DNA of 8,211 nucleotides. Origin: Acidimicrobiia bacterium. GTDB lineage: Bacteria; Actinomycetota; Acidimicrobiia; Acidimicrobiales; Hopanoidiivorantaceae. The stretch is taken from the NCBI GenBank assembly GCA_020027305.1, contig JAHRAM010000173.1, positions 1 to 8,211 of the forward strand, read 5' to 3'. The notes under the pieces are model-generated. The model did no database searches. It saw only the letters and a program-made list of their open reading frames with translations, and was not told where the DNA came from. Positions within the stretch are counted from its first letter, which is position 1; each line of letters starts with the position of its first letter. The translations under genes were made by a program, and so were the position numbers. Below, piece by piece: positions 1 through 5,916 of this stretch.

Positions 1-563
1 CGTGTTTCGAGGTTCGGGCATACATTGGTTGCCAAGTAAAGAACATCTGAGATTCCATCACCCGTTACTGCCACCATAGGTTCATCACCTTCAAACTGTT
101 CATTTGCCAAACGGTCAGATTGCGCAATATTGCCTCTTTTAACCTCTGGAATCTCATCAAAATCCTCTCTGACAGCCGCAACTATGGCAGCCGTGTCATT
201 CAAGCTTTCGGCACGGCCACGAACCGTATTATAAATTATGACACCAGCAGCAGAGGCAGCAAGGGCAAGCACCGCCGTGATAATAACTGTGGGGAGCGTG
301 ATTCCGCGATCGTCTAAAAATCCCTTGTTGTTATCATCGCCAAAACCATCTCTAAAACCCTGCCTTGAAATATCTTGAAATCGCCTCTTTTTATAAGTGG
401 GCATCTTATAATGAGCATCATTTCCCAGCAATACTTTCTGCCCCATAGGGGGTAAAGCTGCCTTTTTGCTAAATATGGTATTTTCTTTCACAGGCTCCCC
501 AATATAAATTTTCTGATGATAAACGTTGTCTTCTTCTTTTATGTAAATGCTTTGCTTTTGCAT
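1..563 (-). CDS. Single-pass membrane protein, function unknown, C-terminus cut off by window edge
   Basis: An open frame of 187 codons runs from ATG at 563 off the left edge with no stop, so the protein is incomplete. Residues 1-85 are hydrophilic, with many Lys, Asp and Tyr. Residues 87-112 (GITLPTVIITAV then Ala-rich to VIIYN) form one clear membrane segment. The visible remainder (about 113-187) is acidic and hydrophilic and includes Cys182. Arg86-Gly87 directly before the hydrophobic stretch resembles a type IV prepilin cleavage context, but the usual Glu5 is Thr and 86 residues precede it, far longer than a normal prepilin leader. By the positive-inside rule the N-terminus is probably cytoplasmic and the C-terminal part outside. 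No Shine-Dalgarno sequence precedes the ATG; a promoter-like pair lies just upstream. I do not recognise the family. That it is a real gene rests on its length, amino-acid composition and membrane segment. Confidence 0.72.
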   Translation of the reverse strand, partial: MQKQSIYIKEEDNVYHQKIYIGEPVKENTIFSKKAALPPMGQKVLLGNDAHYKMPTYKKRRFQDISRQGFRDGFGDDNNKGFLDDRGITLPTVIITAVLALAASAAGVIIYNTVRGRAESLNDTAAIVAAVREDFDEIPEVKRGNIAQSDRLANEQFEGDEPMVAVTGDGISDVLYLATNVCPNLET

Positions 564-579
564 AAATACTTTTACATAA

Positions 580-607
580 ATAATAGAGGCGAATTTCCAA
601 ATTGCAA
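580..607 (-). promoter_or_regulatory. Candidate promoter of the membrane-protein gene
   Basis: Read on the minus strand, TTGCAA (602-607, 4 of 6 to consensus) is separated by 16 bp from TATTAT (580-585, 5 of 6). Transcription would start about 7 nt further on, leaving roughly 10 nt before the ATG at 563 and no room for a usual Shine-Dalgarno. The boxes were found by eye in AT-rich DNA, so chance matches are possible. Confidence 0.4.
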
Positions 608-651
608 GGCACTAACAAAGATTTTTGCAATTTGTCAAAAATAGTGACATT

Positions 652-664
652 CCAATTAAATTGG
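652..664. repeat. Perfect inverted repeat, possible operator
   Basis: CCAATT-A-AATTGG has two perfect 6-bp arms around one central base. It lies between the divergent genes and would overlap the -10 box of a possible rightward promoter (TTGTCA 632-637, TTAAAT 656-661). Its symmetry suits a dimeric repressor, but no cognate regulator can be named and AT-rich DNA yields such palindromes by chance. Confidence 0.35.
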
Positions 665-730
665 CACTCTAATTAAATTCATCACTTCTTAGTGGCAACA
701 ACAATTCATCACAAAAGACTATATTTTTAT

Positions 731-747
731 GTAAAATTTAATTAAAC
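731..747. repeat. AT-rich element shared with the 7653-7668 intergenic site (copy 1)
   Basis: GTAAAATTTAATTAAAC here differs from the 16-bp GTAAAATTAATTAAAC at 7653-7668 by one extra T. Both copies lie in divergent spacers, upstream of plus-strand genes that have strong Shine-Dalgarno sites. It may be a shared regulatory or promoter element, or coincidence in AT-rich DNA. Confidence 0.3.
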
Positions 748-782
748 GCAGTCGCAATTGTCTTAGTGTTGCAATTTAAGCC

Positions 783-964
783 CGACTTATGCGGATTATT
801 TAACCTATTTTTACTTCAAACAGTCAGACTTAACATTACAAAAAACTGAAAAATTGAATTTAGCGACTTACAGAAATCTCAAACTAAGAATCGACTTAAA
901 CGATAACAATCGACTTAAACGGCGACAGCAAAAAACTCGAGCGACAACAAAAAAACTTGAGCGA
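783..964. repeat. Cluster of GACTTA motifs and imperfect 19-20 bp tandem repeats
   Basis: GACTTA occurs five times on the plus strand, at 784-789, 827-832, 865-870, 893-898 and 912-917; the last two lie in an exact 14-bp direct repeat AATCGACTTAAACG (889-902, 908-921) with a 19-bp period. It is followed by a second pair, AAAAACTCGAGCGA (931-944) and AAAAACTTGAGCGA (951-964), with a 20-bp period and one mismatch. The periods are not multiples of three, which argues against an encoded peptide repeat. The tract lies in the likely promoter or 5' leader of the lipoprotein gene; multiple operator sites or recent slippage duplication are both possible. Confidence 0.6.
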
Positions 965-1028
965 TTCCAAAAAGCCGTCAAAGAATTCAAGCGAACGAAC
1001 AAACGGCAAAAATAAAACCAACGTAAAC

Positions 1029-1035
1029 AAGGAGG
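1029..1035 (+). promoter_or_regulatory. Strong ribosome binding site that selects GTG 1042 as start
   Basis: AAGGAGG is a near-perfect Shine-Dalgarno. Three in-frame candidate starts follow: TTG 1036 (spacing 0), GTG 1039 (3) and GTG 1042 (6). Only GTG 1042 has normal spacing, so it is preferred over the longest frame beginning at TTG 1036. Confidence 0.8.
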
Positions 1036-1041
1036 TTGGTG

Positions 1042-3309
1042 GTGAAAACTAGAATAGATAATACAAAACACATATATAATATGGAATATATGAAACACGA
1101 AAAAAATTGTGCTAAACGACACAAAAACCCGCTTGCTAAAATTCTTTTGGCAACTTCTGTATTTACTGGATTAATTCTGCTAGCTGCTGCCTGCAATCAC
1201 TCCAGCCCTGTAACATCACCTCAAACTACAGGTGGAACAACACCAACCACAACGGGTATAAATAGGCAACTCACCGCTGGAGGGTTTATTAGAACATCCC
1301 TTAGAACTGTAAATGACTGCAATGCCTTACTTGAGCACTTCAAATCTGAGGCTCTTAAAATAGTCGGGCCGTATGGACTAAGCGGCTCAGAACCTCCATT
1401 TATAATTTTTGATAGTCCAGGTCAGCCTGAGCTTTTGCGTTCCACAACAGCGGCCGTGCCAGAAGCTGCTGGCTCAGATGGTGGTGTTCCCAATTTTTCA
1501 ACCACCAATGTTCAAGTGAAGGGCGTAGATGAACCAGACATAATAAAAACCGATGGCACCAGAATCGTGGGCATTAGCGGCGGCGAGCTATGGATAGTTG
1601 ACCCAACCAATGGCAACAAAGTCGGGAGCATAAAGCTCGGCAACACCTACGACAACATTGAGTTTTTGCTATACAAAGATAAGGTTGTGGCGTTTTATAC
1701 TTCTAGCACTTTTTCAACTTATGCCCCAACTCGATTGGAGACTGACATTGCCAGCATTCCTGCTTCTGTCAGCGGAAATGCACATATCATTGAGATTGAC
1801 ATAACGAATAATACTCCACGCATTTTAAACGAAGTCATTATTGAAGGAAGATATATCAGCGCTAGGCGGGTTGATAACACTGTGAACTTTGTTTTGGAGT
1901 CACGAAAGTCACAAGAGCTTCCATTTGTTAGCCCAATAAATCAAAATGGTGAAGAACGTGCCAAAGAATCAAACCGCCAAGTCATTATGGAGTCATCCAT
2001 TGAAGACTGGTTGCCGTTATATCACTTGGTAAACGAACAGGGCGGTAGTGTTAGAAAAGGTGAAATTGCCCCATGTAATAAGGTAAGAATACCTGACGAG
2101 CACTCAGGGCTAGATGTGTTATCAATTGTCACAATTGATTTAGATAGTTCACTTCCAGAGCAGGGGGCTACCTCAGTCATAGCCAATGGCGGCACCGTCT
2201 ATTCATCTGGCAAAACACTTTATGTGGCACACGAGCTTTATAGAAATAATTTTGCAGTAGTTGCTTCTGCCACCATTGAACCAGAAATAGATAGTGATAG
2301 CAGTTCTGATCTTGATAGCGCAGTAAGCAATGAAAATGTGCGAAATGAAAATGAGGTTTGGTTCCACAAGTTCTCAACTCCAGCTGGTGGAACTGCTGAA
2401 TATGAAGCCAGCGGTGGAATACTTGGCGACATCTTAAACCAATTCTCAATGCATGAAACTGCCGATGGGCACTTTTGGATTGTTACCACTAGGGCTATTG
2501 CCGATTCCTCTGTTGAAAATTCTGAGAGGTTGGGCTTTGTCCCAACCACCAGCGAGAGCTTCATCAGCTCATTTAAGCAAGAAGGTGAAGAGCTTATGAA
2601 TGTAGGGCAAGTTGGTAACATCGGCAAAACTGAAGATGTTCAAAGCGTTAGGTTTATTGGCGACACAGCCTATGTTGTTACATTCCGCCAAATCGACCCT
2701 TTCTATGTGGTTGATTTAAGCCAGCCTGAAAATCCTCGTGTTCTTGGCGAGCTTAAGATTCCTGGTTTCTCTAGCTACCTACACCCACTTGGTAATCGTA
2801 AGCTGTTGGGCGTGGGAAGTAGTGCCACTGATGAAGGTCGTGTAACTGGTGGGAAACTTTCCCTGTTTGATGCCACAGACCCTACTAACCCGAAAGAGGT
2901 TGCAGTTTTGGAACTAGGTTCAGGATTTAGCGATGTGAGATGGGACCATCGAGCATTTTTGTATTGGCTGCCATCTGAGCGAGCTTTCATGCCTTATGGA
3001 TCGTATGACAACGACTTCTTTGGTGCAATCGCCATAGATGTTGAGGCTGATAATGCGAAATTGGGTGAAGCGGGAAGGTTTAGCCATAATAATCCTCAGC
3101 AGTGCCGAGGTGACAACTGTGGGTATCAACCAAAAGAATTGATTACAAGAACTCTTGTTATTGGCAACACACTTTGGTCGCTTTCTACCCATTTTTTAGA
3201 GGCTCGAGACATTGATTCTTTGGAAAAGATTAGCTCGACTCAAATTGCGCACCAAGAATCGCCACGTTTCATTGAACCATTTGATGGAAGTGGCGGGGTG
3301 ATTCCCTAA
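1042..3309 (+). CDS. Secreted lipoprotein with C-terminal beta-propeller domain
   Basis: The protein has 755 residues from GTG 1042. After a long basic N-terminus comes a hydrophobic stretch (ILLATSVFTGLILLAAA) and a lipobox with Cys51 followed by Asn, so it should be exported, lipidated at Cys51 and anchored outside the membrane. A Thr/Pro/Gly-rich linker follows. At about residues 153-172 is TTNVQVKGVDEPDIIKTDG, the signature of the family of secreted proteins with a C-terminal propeller distantly related to WD-40 (Pfam PF09826, COG4880). Further family segments are FSMHETADGHFWIVTT and GDTAYVVTFRQIDPFYVVDL with IPGFSSYLHPLG. A Cys pair (QQCRGDNCGY) near the C-terminus could form a disulfide. 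Function is unknown; binding or scaffolding at the cell surface is an inference. ATG at 1081 or 1090 would give a shorter signal peptide but lacks a ribosome binding site. The stop overlaps that of the convergent regulator gene. Confidence 0.92.
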   Translation: MKTRIDNTKHIYNMEYMKHEKNCAKRHKNPLAKILLATSVFTGLILLAAACNHSSPVTSPQTTGGTTPTTTGINRQLTAGGFIRTSLRTVNDCNALLEHFKSEALKIVGPYGLSGSEPPFIIFDSPGQPELLRSTTAAVPEAAGSDGGVPNFSTTNVQVKGVDEPDIIKTDGTRIVGISGGELWIVDPTNGNKVGSIKLGNTYDNIEFLLYKDKVVAFYTSSTFSTYAPTRLETDIASIPASVSGNAHIIEIDITNNTPRILNEVIIEGRYISARRVDNTVNFVLESRKSQELPFVSPINQNGEERAKESNRQVIMESSIEDWLPLYHLVNEQGGSVRKGEIAPCNKVRIPDEHSGLDVLSIVTIDLDSSLPEQGATSVIANGGTVYSSGKTLYVAHELYRNNFAVVASATIEPEIDSDSSSDLDSAVSNENVRNENEVWFHKFSTPAGGTAEYEASGGILGDILNQFSMHETADGHFWIVTTRAIADSSVENSERLGFVPTTSESFISSFKQEGEELMNVGQVGNIGKTEDVQSVRFIGDTAYVVTFRQIDPFYVVDLSQPENPRVLGELKIPGFSSYLHPLGNRKLLGVGSSATDEGRVTGGKLSLFDATDPTNPKEVAVLELGSGFSDVRWDHRAFLYWLPSERAFMPYGSYDNDFFGAIAIDVEADNAKLGEAGRFSHNNPQQCRGDNCGYQPKELITRTLVIGNTLWSLSTHFLEARDIDSLEKISSTQIAHQESPRFIEPFDGSGGVIP

Positions 3310-3974
3310 GAAGACTGGATTACTAAAATCCGCTCAGCAGCAAATGGGCCAACGCCAACTTTGTTATCCCCTATTTGAATGGTGCAAGTTCCATCAGGAG
3401 AATTGTTGACGAGCTTGCCTTTGGTGCCAGGCACTAATTCTGATTTCTCTAAAAATTCAAGCAGGTCAGGAACAAACTCAAGTTCTTCAGGGATACGACT
3501 GACCGTGAAATTGCTATCAGCTTCAAGTTCTGAGAGTTGACGGGTAGTAGGCGCTACATAATCTGAACCTGGGATTGGGTTTCCATGGGGGCAAGTTGTA
3601 GGCTCGCCCAGCACTCGGCTCATTGCTTCTTCCACTCGCTGAGAAATAATGTGTTCCCACTTGCCAGCCTCATGATGAGCCTCTGCCCAACTCAGCTTTA
3701 AGATGTCAGTTAAAAACCGCTCAGCCAACCTGTGGCGCCGAACAACTTTCTGGGCAATAGTCTCACCTTTTTCAGTAAGTGAAATTTGCCCTTGATTTAT
3801 TTCCACAATGCCATCTTTTTCAAGCCGACTAATACTTTGTGAAACCGCCGAAGTTGTGACCATCAACCGCTCTGAAATTCGAGCCTTTATCACCTCAAGG
3901 TTGTCTTCGTTCAGCTCAAAAATCGCCTCACAATATTCCTCAACGGCAGGATGCCACTCACGTTGTTTTTCCAT
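3306..3974 (-). CDS. DtxR-family metal-dependent transcriptional regulator
   Basis: The protein has 222 residues, the length of a three-domain DtxR/IdeR-type regulator. Residues 8-75 are a winged helix (recognition region TTSAVSQSISRLEKDG). Residues 77-140 are the metal-binding and dimerisation domain (RRHRLAERFLTDIL, then HHEAGKWEH, then PTTCPHGNPIPG). Residues 160-222 resemble the C-terminal SH3-like FeoA domain. Aligning by eye to diphtheria DtxR, ancillary-site ligands H79, E83 and H98 are kept as H81, E85 and H100. At the primary site E105 and H106 are kept (E107, H108), but M10 is Glu13 and C102 is Gly104, so metal preference (Fe or Mn) cannot be assigned. It likely represses metal uptake or storage genes, none of which are in the window. 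An in-frame TAA two codons upstream fixes ATG 3974 as the earliest start; there is no Shine-Dalgarno. It follows leuA by 69 bp without a terminator. Confidence 0.9.
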   Translation of the reverse strand: MEKQREWHPAVEEYCEAIFELNEDNLEVIKARISERLMVTTSAVSQSISRLEKDGIVEINQGQISLTEKGETIAQKVVRRHRLAERFLTDILKLSWAEAHHEAGKWEHIISQRVEEAMSRVLGEPTTCPHGNPIPGSDYVAPTTRQLSELEADSNFTVSRIPEELEFVPDLLEFLEKSELVPGTKGKLVNNSPDGTCTIQIGDNKVGVGPFAAERILVIQSS

Positions 3975-3982
3975 AGTTTATG

Positions 3983-3988
3983 TTTATA
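3983..3988 (-). promoter_or_regulatory. Candidate -10 box of the DtxR-family gene
   Basis: TATAAA on the minus strand lies 8 nt before the ATG at 3974, which would give a leaderless transcript, in line with the missing ribosome binding site. No good -35 box is seen at 16-18 bp. The spacer also holds TTAAGCAATTAA (3990-4001), a weak symmetric site that could be autoregulatory, but it does not match the known DtxR box. Confidence 0.3.
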
Positions 3989-4015
3989 TCTTAATTGCTT
4001 AAATATAAAATGTTA

Positions 4016-4056
4016 TTAAATATGCCCAAGTTTTAAATATGTCTTAAATATGCCCA
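4016..4056. repeat. Repeats at the 3' end of leuA
   Basis: The 13-bp TTAAATATGCCCA occurs at 4016-4028 and 4044-4056, and its first nine bases occur again at 4033-4041. The right-hand copy contains the last codons and stop of leuA. The left copies lie in the leuA-to-regulator spacer. The pattern looks like a small local duplication of the leuA 3' end; no G/C-rich hairpin is formed, so it is not an obvious terminator. Confidence 0.6.
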
Positions 4057-5666
4057 GGGCGGTCGGTGGGGTCGAAAGTTTCGAGGCTGGTTCGGCTGAG
4101 TTTGTTGATGGCGTTGAGATAGGCTGCTGCTGAGGCTTCTACTACATCTATTGACAATCCCCTGCCTGAGATTTCAATTCCTTCTGGTGTGGTTAGCCTC
4201 ATTGAGACTTCTGCCATAGCATCTTCGCCTGCTGAAACTGAAACTGCTGAAAAGTCAACTAGCTTTCCATCAATGCCAGTTGCCTCACGGATTGCCTGAC
4301 ACACGGCATCAATCATTCCCCCACCAGTAGTTGATGCCTCAAGCACTTCTCCACCTTTGGTTTTGATTTTGATGCTGGCGGTTGGCTCTTTTCCATTTCC
4401 AGTTCCACACTCAAGCCCCACTAACTCAAACTCATATTCGCCAGTATCTGCTAACTCTTCTACAACCAGAGCCTCAATGTCGGCATCGGTTACCACCTTC
4501 TTTCGGTCGGCTAAATCTTTAAATCGCTTGAAAGCTGAATTCAAAGCCTCTGCCGTTATGGTAATTCCCATCTCTTTAATATGATTGGCAAAGGCTGCCC
4601 TGCCTGAGTGCTTACCCAAATAGAGGTTGGTGTTTTGCCCAATGTCTTTTGGATCCATAATCTCATAAGTGGTTCGCTCATTTAACACGCCGTGCTGATG
4701 TATTCCCGACTCGTGGGAAAAAGCATTTCGCCCCACAACTGCTTTGTTGTGCTGAACGGCATAGCCAGTTAGCTGGCTAACCAGCCTGCTGGTTCTAAGC
4801 AGTTCGTCAGTTTTGATGTTCACACTCAAATCACCAAAATAATCATTTCTAGTATTGATAGCCATCACGACTTCTTCTAGAGCAGCATTTCCAGCGCGTT
4901 CGCCAATTCCATTGATGGCACATTCAACCTGCCTAGCGCCTGCCATTACCCCAGCTAGAGAATTGGCAACTGTCAGCCCAAGATCATCATGGCAATGGGT
5001 GGAAATAATGTAGTCGCCTTTTATTCGATTGCGAATCTCGGTGAGCGTTTTTCCATATTCTTCTGGAACGCCAAACCCAACAGTGTCTGGAATGTTTAAA
5101 ACTGTCGCCCCAGAATCAACTGCGATTTGAAGCACCTCGCACATAAAATCAAAGTCGCTTCTTGAACCATCTTCGGGCGAAAACTCAACATCATCTACAT
5201 AGGAGCGAGCACGAGACACAGCTTGTGATGCCTCAGTCTTCACTTGTTCGCGCGTCATCTTTAGCTTGTGCTTCATATGGCTTTCACTAGTTGCTATGAA
5301 AGTGTGGATACGTTTCTTTGGCGCTGACTCAATGGCTTCAAAACAGCGGTCAATGTCGGCATAAGAAGTTCGGCACAAGCCACAAATGATTGAATCGGTT
5401 ACAACTTTTGCAATAGCTTGAACTGCCTCAAAGTCACCTTGAGATGCTACTGGAAACCCAGCCTCAATAATGTCTACACCTAGCCGTGATAGCTGTTCGG
5501 CAATCTCAAGTTTTTCGCCAGCATCTAATGAGATTCCTGGCGACTGCTCTCCATCTCTTAGGGTCGTGTCAAAGATTTGCACATGATTTTTAGCGGCGTC
5601 ATTTGACTTACTGTCGTTTGACTTGCTTTTTGTTGGCTTGCTTTTTTCTGCTTTGGTCTTTGTCAT
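4044..5666 (-). CDS. leuA: 2-isopropylmalate synthase
   Basis: LeuA joins acetyl-CoA to 3-methyl-2-oxobutanoate to give 2-isopropylmalate, the first committed step of leucine synthesis, in the cytoplasm. The protein has 540 residues. The TIM-barrel domain (about 28-300) starts at VQIFDTTLRDGEQSPG, with catalytic Arg37 and metal ligand Asp38. STHCHDD supplies metal ligands His224 and His226, and GERAGNA supplies Asn260. The linker region has ESGIHQHGV (319-327). The C-terminal regulatory domain (about 400-540, with GRGLSIDVVEASAAAYLNA) is the leucine-feedback fold. Residues 1-27 are an unusual Lys/Ser/Asp-rich extension with SKSND repeated; an in-frame TAA 7-9 nt upstream rules out a longer start, and no Shine-Dalgarno is present. 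Citramalate or homocitrate synthase are relatives, but the leucine attenuator upstream supports LeuA. Enzyme feedback and attenuation would act together. Confidence 0.96.
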   Translation of the reverse strand: MTKTKAEKSKPTKSKSNDSKSNDAAKNHVQIFDTTLRDGEQSPGISLDAGEKLEIAEQLSRLGVDIIEAGFPVASQGDFEAVQAIAKVVTDSIICGLCRTSYADIDRCFEAIESAPKKRIHTFIATSESHMKHKLKMTREQVKTEASQAVSRARSYVDDVEFSPEDGSRSDFDFMCEVLQIAVDSGATVLNIPDTVGFGVPEEYGKTLTEIRNRIKGDYIISTHCHDDLGLTVANSLAGVMAGARQVECAINGIGERAGNAALEEVVMAINTRNDYFGDLSVNIKTDELLRTSRLVSQLTGYAVQHNKAVVGRNAFSHESGIHQHGVLNERTTYEIMDPKDIGQNTNLYLGKHSGRAAFANHIKEMGITITAEALNSAFKRFKDLADRKKVVTDADIEALVVEELADTGEYEFELVGLECGTGNGKEPTASIKIKTKGGEVLEASTTGGGMIDAVCQAIREATGIDGKLVDFSAVSVSAGEDAMAEVSMRLTTPEGIEISGRGLSIDVVEASAAAYLNAINKLSRTSLETFDPTDRPGHI

Positions 5667-5720
5667 TTTCTTTTATTTTACTTTTAATTGTCTCGCTTTT
5701 CCCCTTATTTTCCCGCTAAT

Positions 5721-5746
5721 AAAAAAACCTCCCTACATTGGGGAGG
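5721..5746 (-). terminator. Intrinsic terminator of the leuA attenuator
   Basis: On the minus strand CCTCCC (5746-5741), a 7-nt loop CAATGTA, and GGGAGG (5733-5728) form a perfect 6-bp G/C-rich stem followed by seven T (5727-5721). It ends 54 bp before the leuA ATG and points toward leuA, so it decides whether leuA is transcribed. It would also stop transcripts coming from serA. Confidence 0.88.
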
Positions 5747-5751
5747 CTACA

Positions 5752-5768
5752 GCAAGCAAAGTGCTTGC
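5752..5768 (-). other. Leader RNA hairpin between leader peptide and terminator
   Basis: GCAAGCA and TGCTTGC form a perfect 7-bp stem with a 3-nt CTT loop, beginning 4 nt after the leader-peptide stop codon. It can persist inside the proposed antiterminator, bringing TTGGG next to CCCAA, or act as a polymerase pause hairpin. Its role is inferred. Confidence 0.65.
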
Positions 5769-5772
5769 CCAA

Positions 5773-5823
5773 CTATAGAAGGAGTGTCGCAGTTGTGGTT
5801 TCAACCTTTCTTGCCGATTTCAT
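5773..5823 (-). CDS. leuA leader peptide (16 aa, ends in Leu-Leu-Leu)
   Basis: ATG at 5823 opens a 16-codon frame encoding MKSARKVETTTATLLL, ended by TAG at 5775-5773. The last three codons are CTC, CTT and CTA, all Leu, directly before the stop. Its job would be to sense charged leucyl-tRNA by ribosome position rather than to make a functional peptide. The ATG lies 9 nt after a perfect TATAAT box, so there is no room for a Shine-Dalgarno and translation is probably leaderless. The chance of three Leu codons ending a short frame just before a hairpin and terminator ahead of leuA is small, which makes this call firm despite its length. Confidence 0.82.
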   Translation of the reverse strand: MKSARKVETTTATLLL

Positions 5824-5832
5824 TATATTTAT

Positions 5833-5861
5833 ATTATACACCCACAAATTAGAAGTCGCAA
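5833..5861 (-). promoter_or_regulatory. Promoter of leuA and its leader
   Basis: On the minus strand TTGCGA (5861-5856, 4 of 6) is followed after exactly 17 bp by TATAAT (5838-5833, 6 of 6). Transcription should start around 5823-5826, at or within a few bases of the leader-peptide ATG (5823). A second TATAAT (5827-5822) overlaps that ATG but is too far downstream to drive expression of the complete leader frame. Confidence 0.75.
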
Positions 5862-5916
5862 ATAGTTAATAGGTTGTAGTAAAACTAGACACAATTTTCA
5901 AATGCTTACAGCAATC

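Larger units (their letters stand above)
564..1028. other. Divergent intergenic region, AT-rich, with repeats
   Basis: This 465-bp stretch separates the leftward membrane-protein gene from the rightward lipoprotein gene and should hold both promoters. It contains a 13-bp palindrome (652-664), a repeated AATTAAATT (654-662, 671-679), a repeated AATTCATCAC (676-685, 703-712), an AT element shared with another intergenic region (731-747), and a repeat tract from 783 to 964. A possible rightward promoter is TTGTCA (632-637) with TTAAAT (656-661) 18 bp later, overlapping the palindrome; if used, the lipoprotein mRNA would have a 5' leader of more than 350 nt. No convincing protein gene or intrinsic terminator was seen. 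Confidence 0.6.
5721..5823 (-). promoter_or_regulatory. Leucine attenuator (ribosome-mediated) controlling leuA
   Basis: The leader has a short peptide frame with three consecutive Leu codons, a 7-bp hairpin (GCAAGCA 5768-5762, loop CTT, TGCTTGC 5758-5752) and a terminator with a U run. Alternative pairings are visible. CCACAACT (5798-5791, inside the peptide frame) can pair with AGTTGGG (5774-5768) with one bulged A. The same TTGGG (5772-5768) can instead pair with CCCAA (5742-5738), extended by CTA (5778-5776) with TAG (5735-5733), which breaks the terminator stem. This is the 1:2, 2:3, 3:4 logic of known amino-acid attenuators: scarce charged leucyl-tRNA should stall the ribosome and favour readthrough. 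The Leu codons lie so close to segment 2 that the stalled ribosome may cover part of it, so the exact mechanism is inferred. Confidence 0.82.

Noticed and set aside
854..1015. Plus-strand open frame of 53 codons from TTG, encoding a very basic Lys/Arg/Gln-rich peptide; the frame is open from 767
   Set aside because: There is no ATG or GTG and no ribosome binding site, it overlaps repeats whose 19-20 bp period is not a multiple of three, and A-rich DNA gives Lys-rich open frames by chance.
868..1122. Minus-strand frame of 84 codons rich in Phe and Cys
   Set aside because: It overlaps the lipoprotein start and repeat tract on the opposite strand; its composition is just the complement of A-rich DNA.
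2177..2627. Minus-strand frames of 90 and 129 codons inside the lipoprotein gene
   Set aside because: They lie wholly inside a strongly supported coding sequence on the opposite strand and show no family features.
5720..5916. T-box riboswitch upstream of leuA
   Set aside because: The conserved T-box AGGGTGGNACCGCG sequence is not present, and the consensus promoter at 5833-5861 leaves a transcript too short for a Stem I specifier hairpin; the Leu-rich leader peptide explains the region better.
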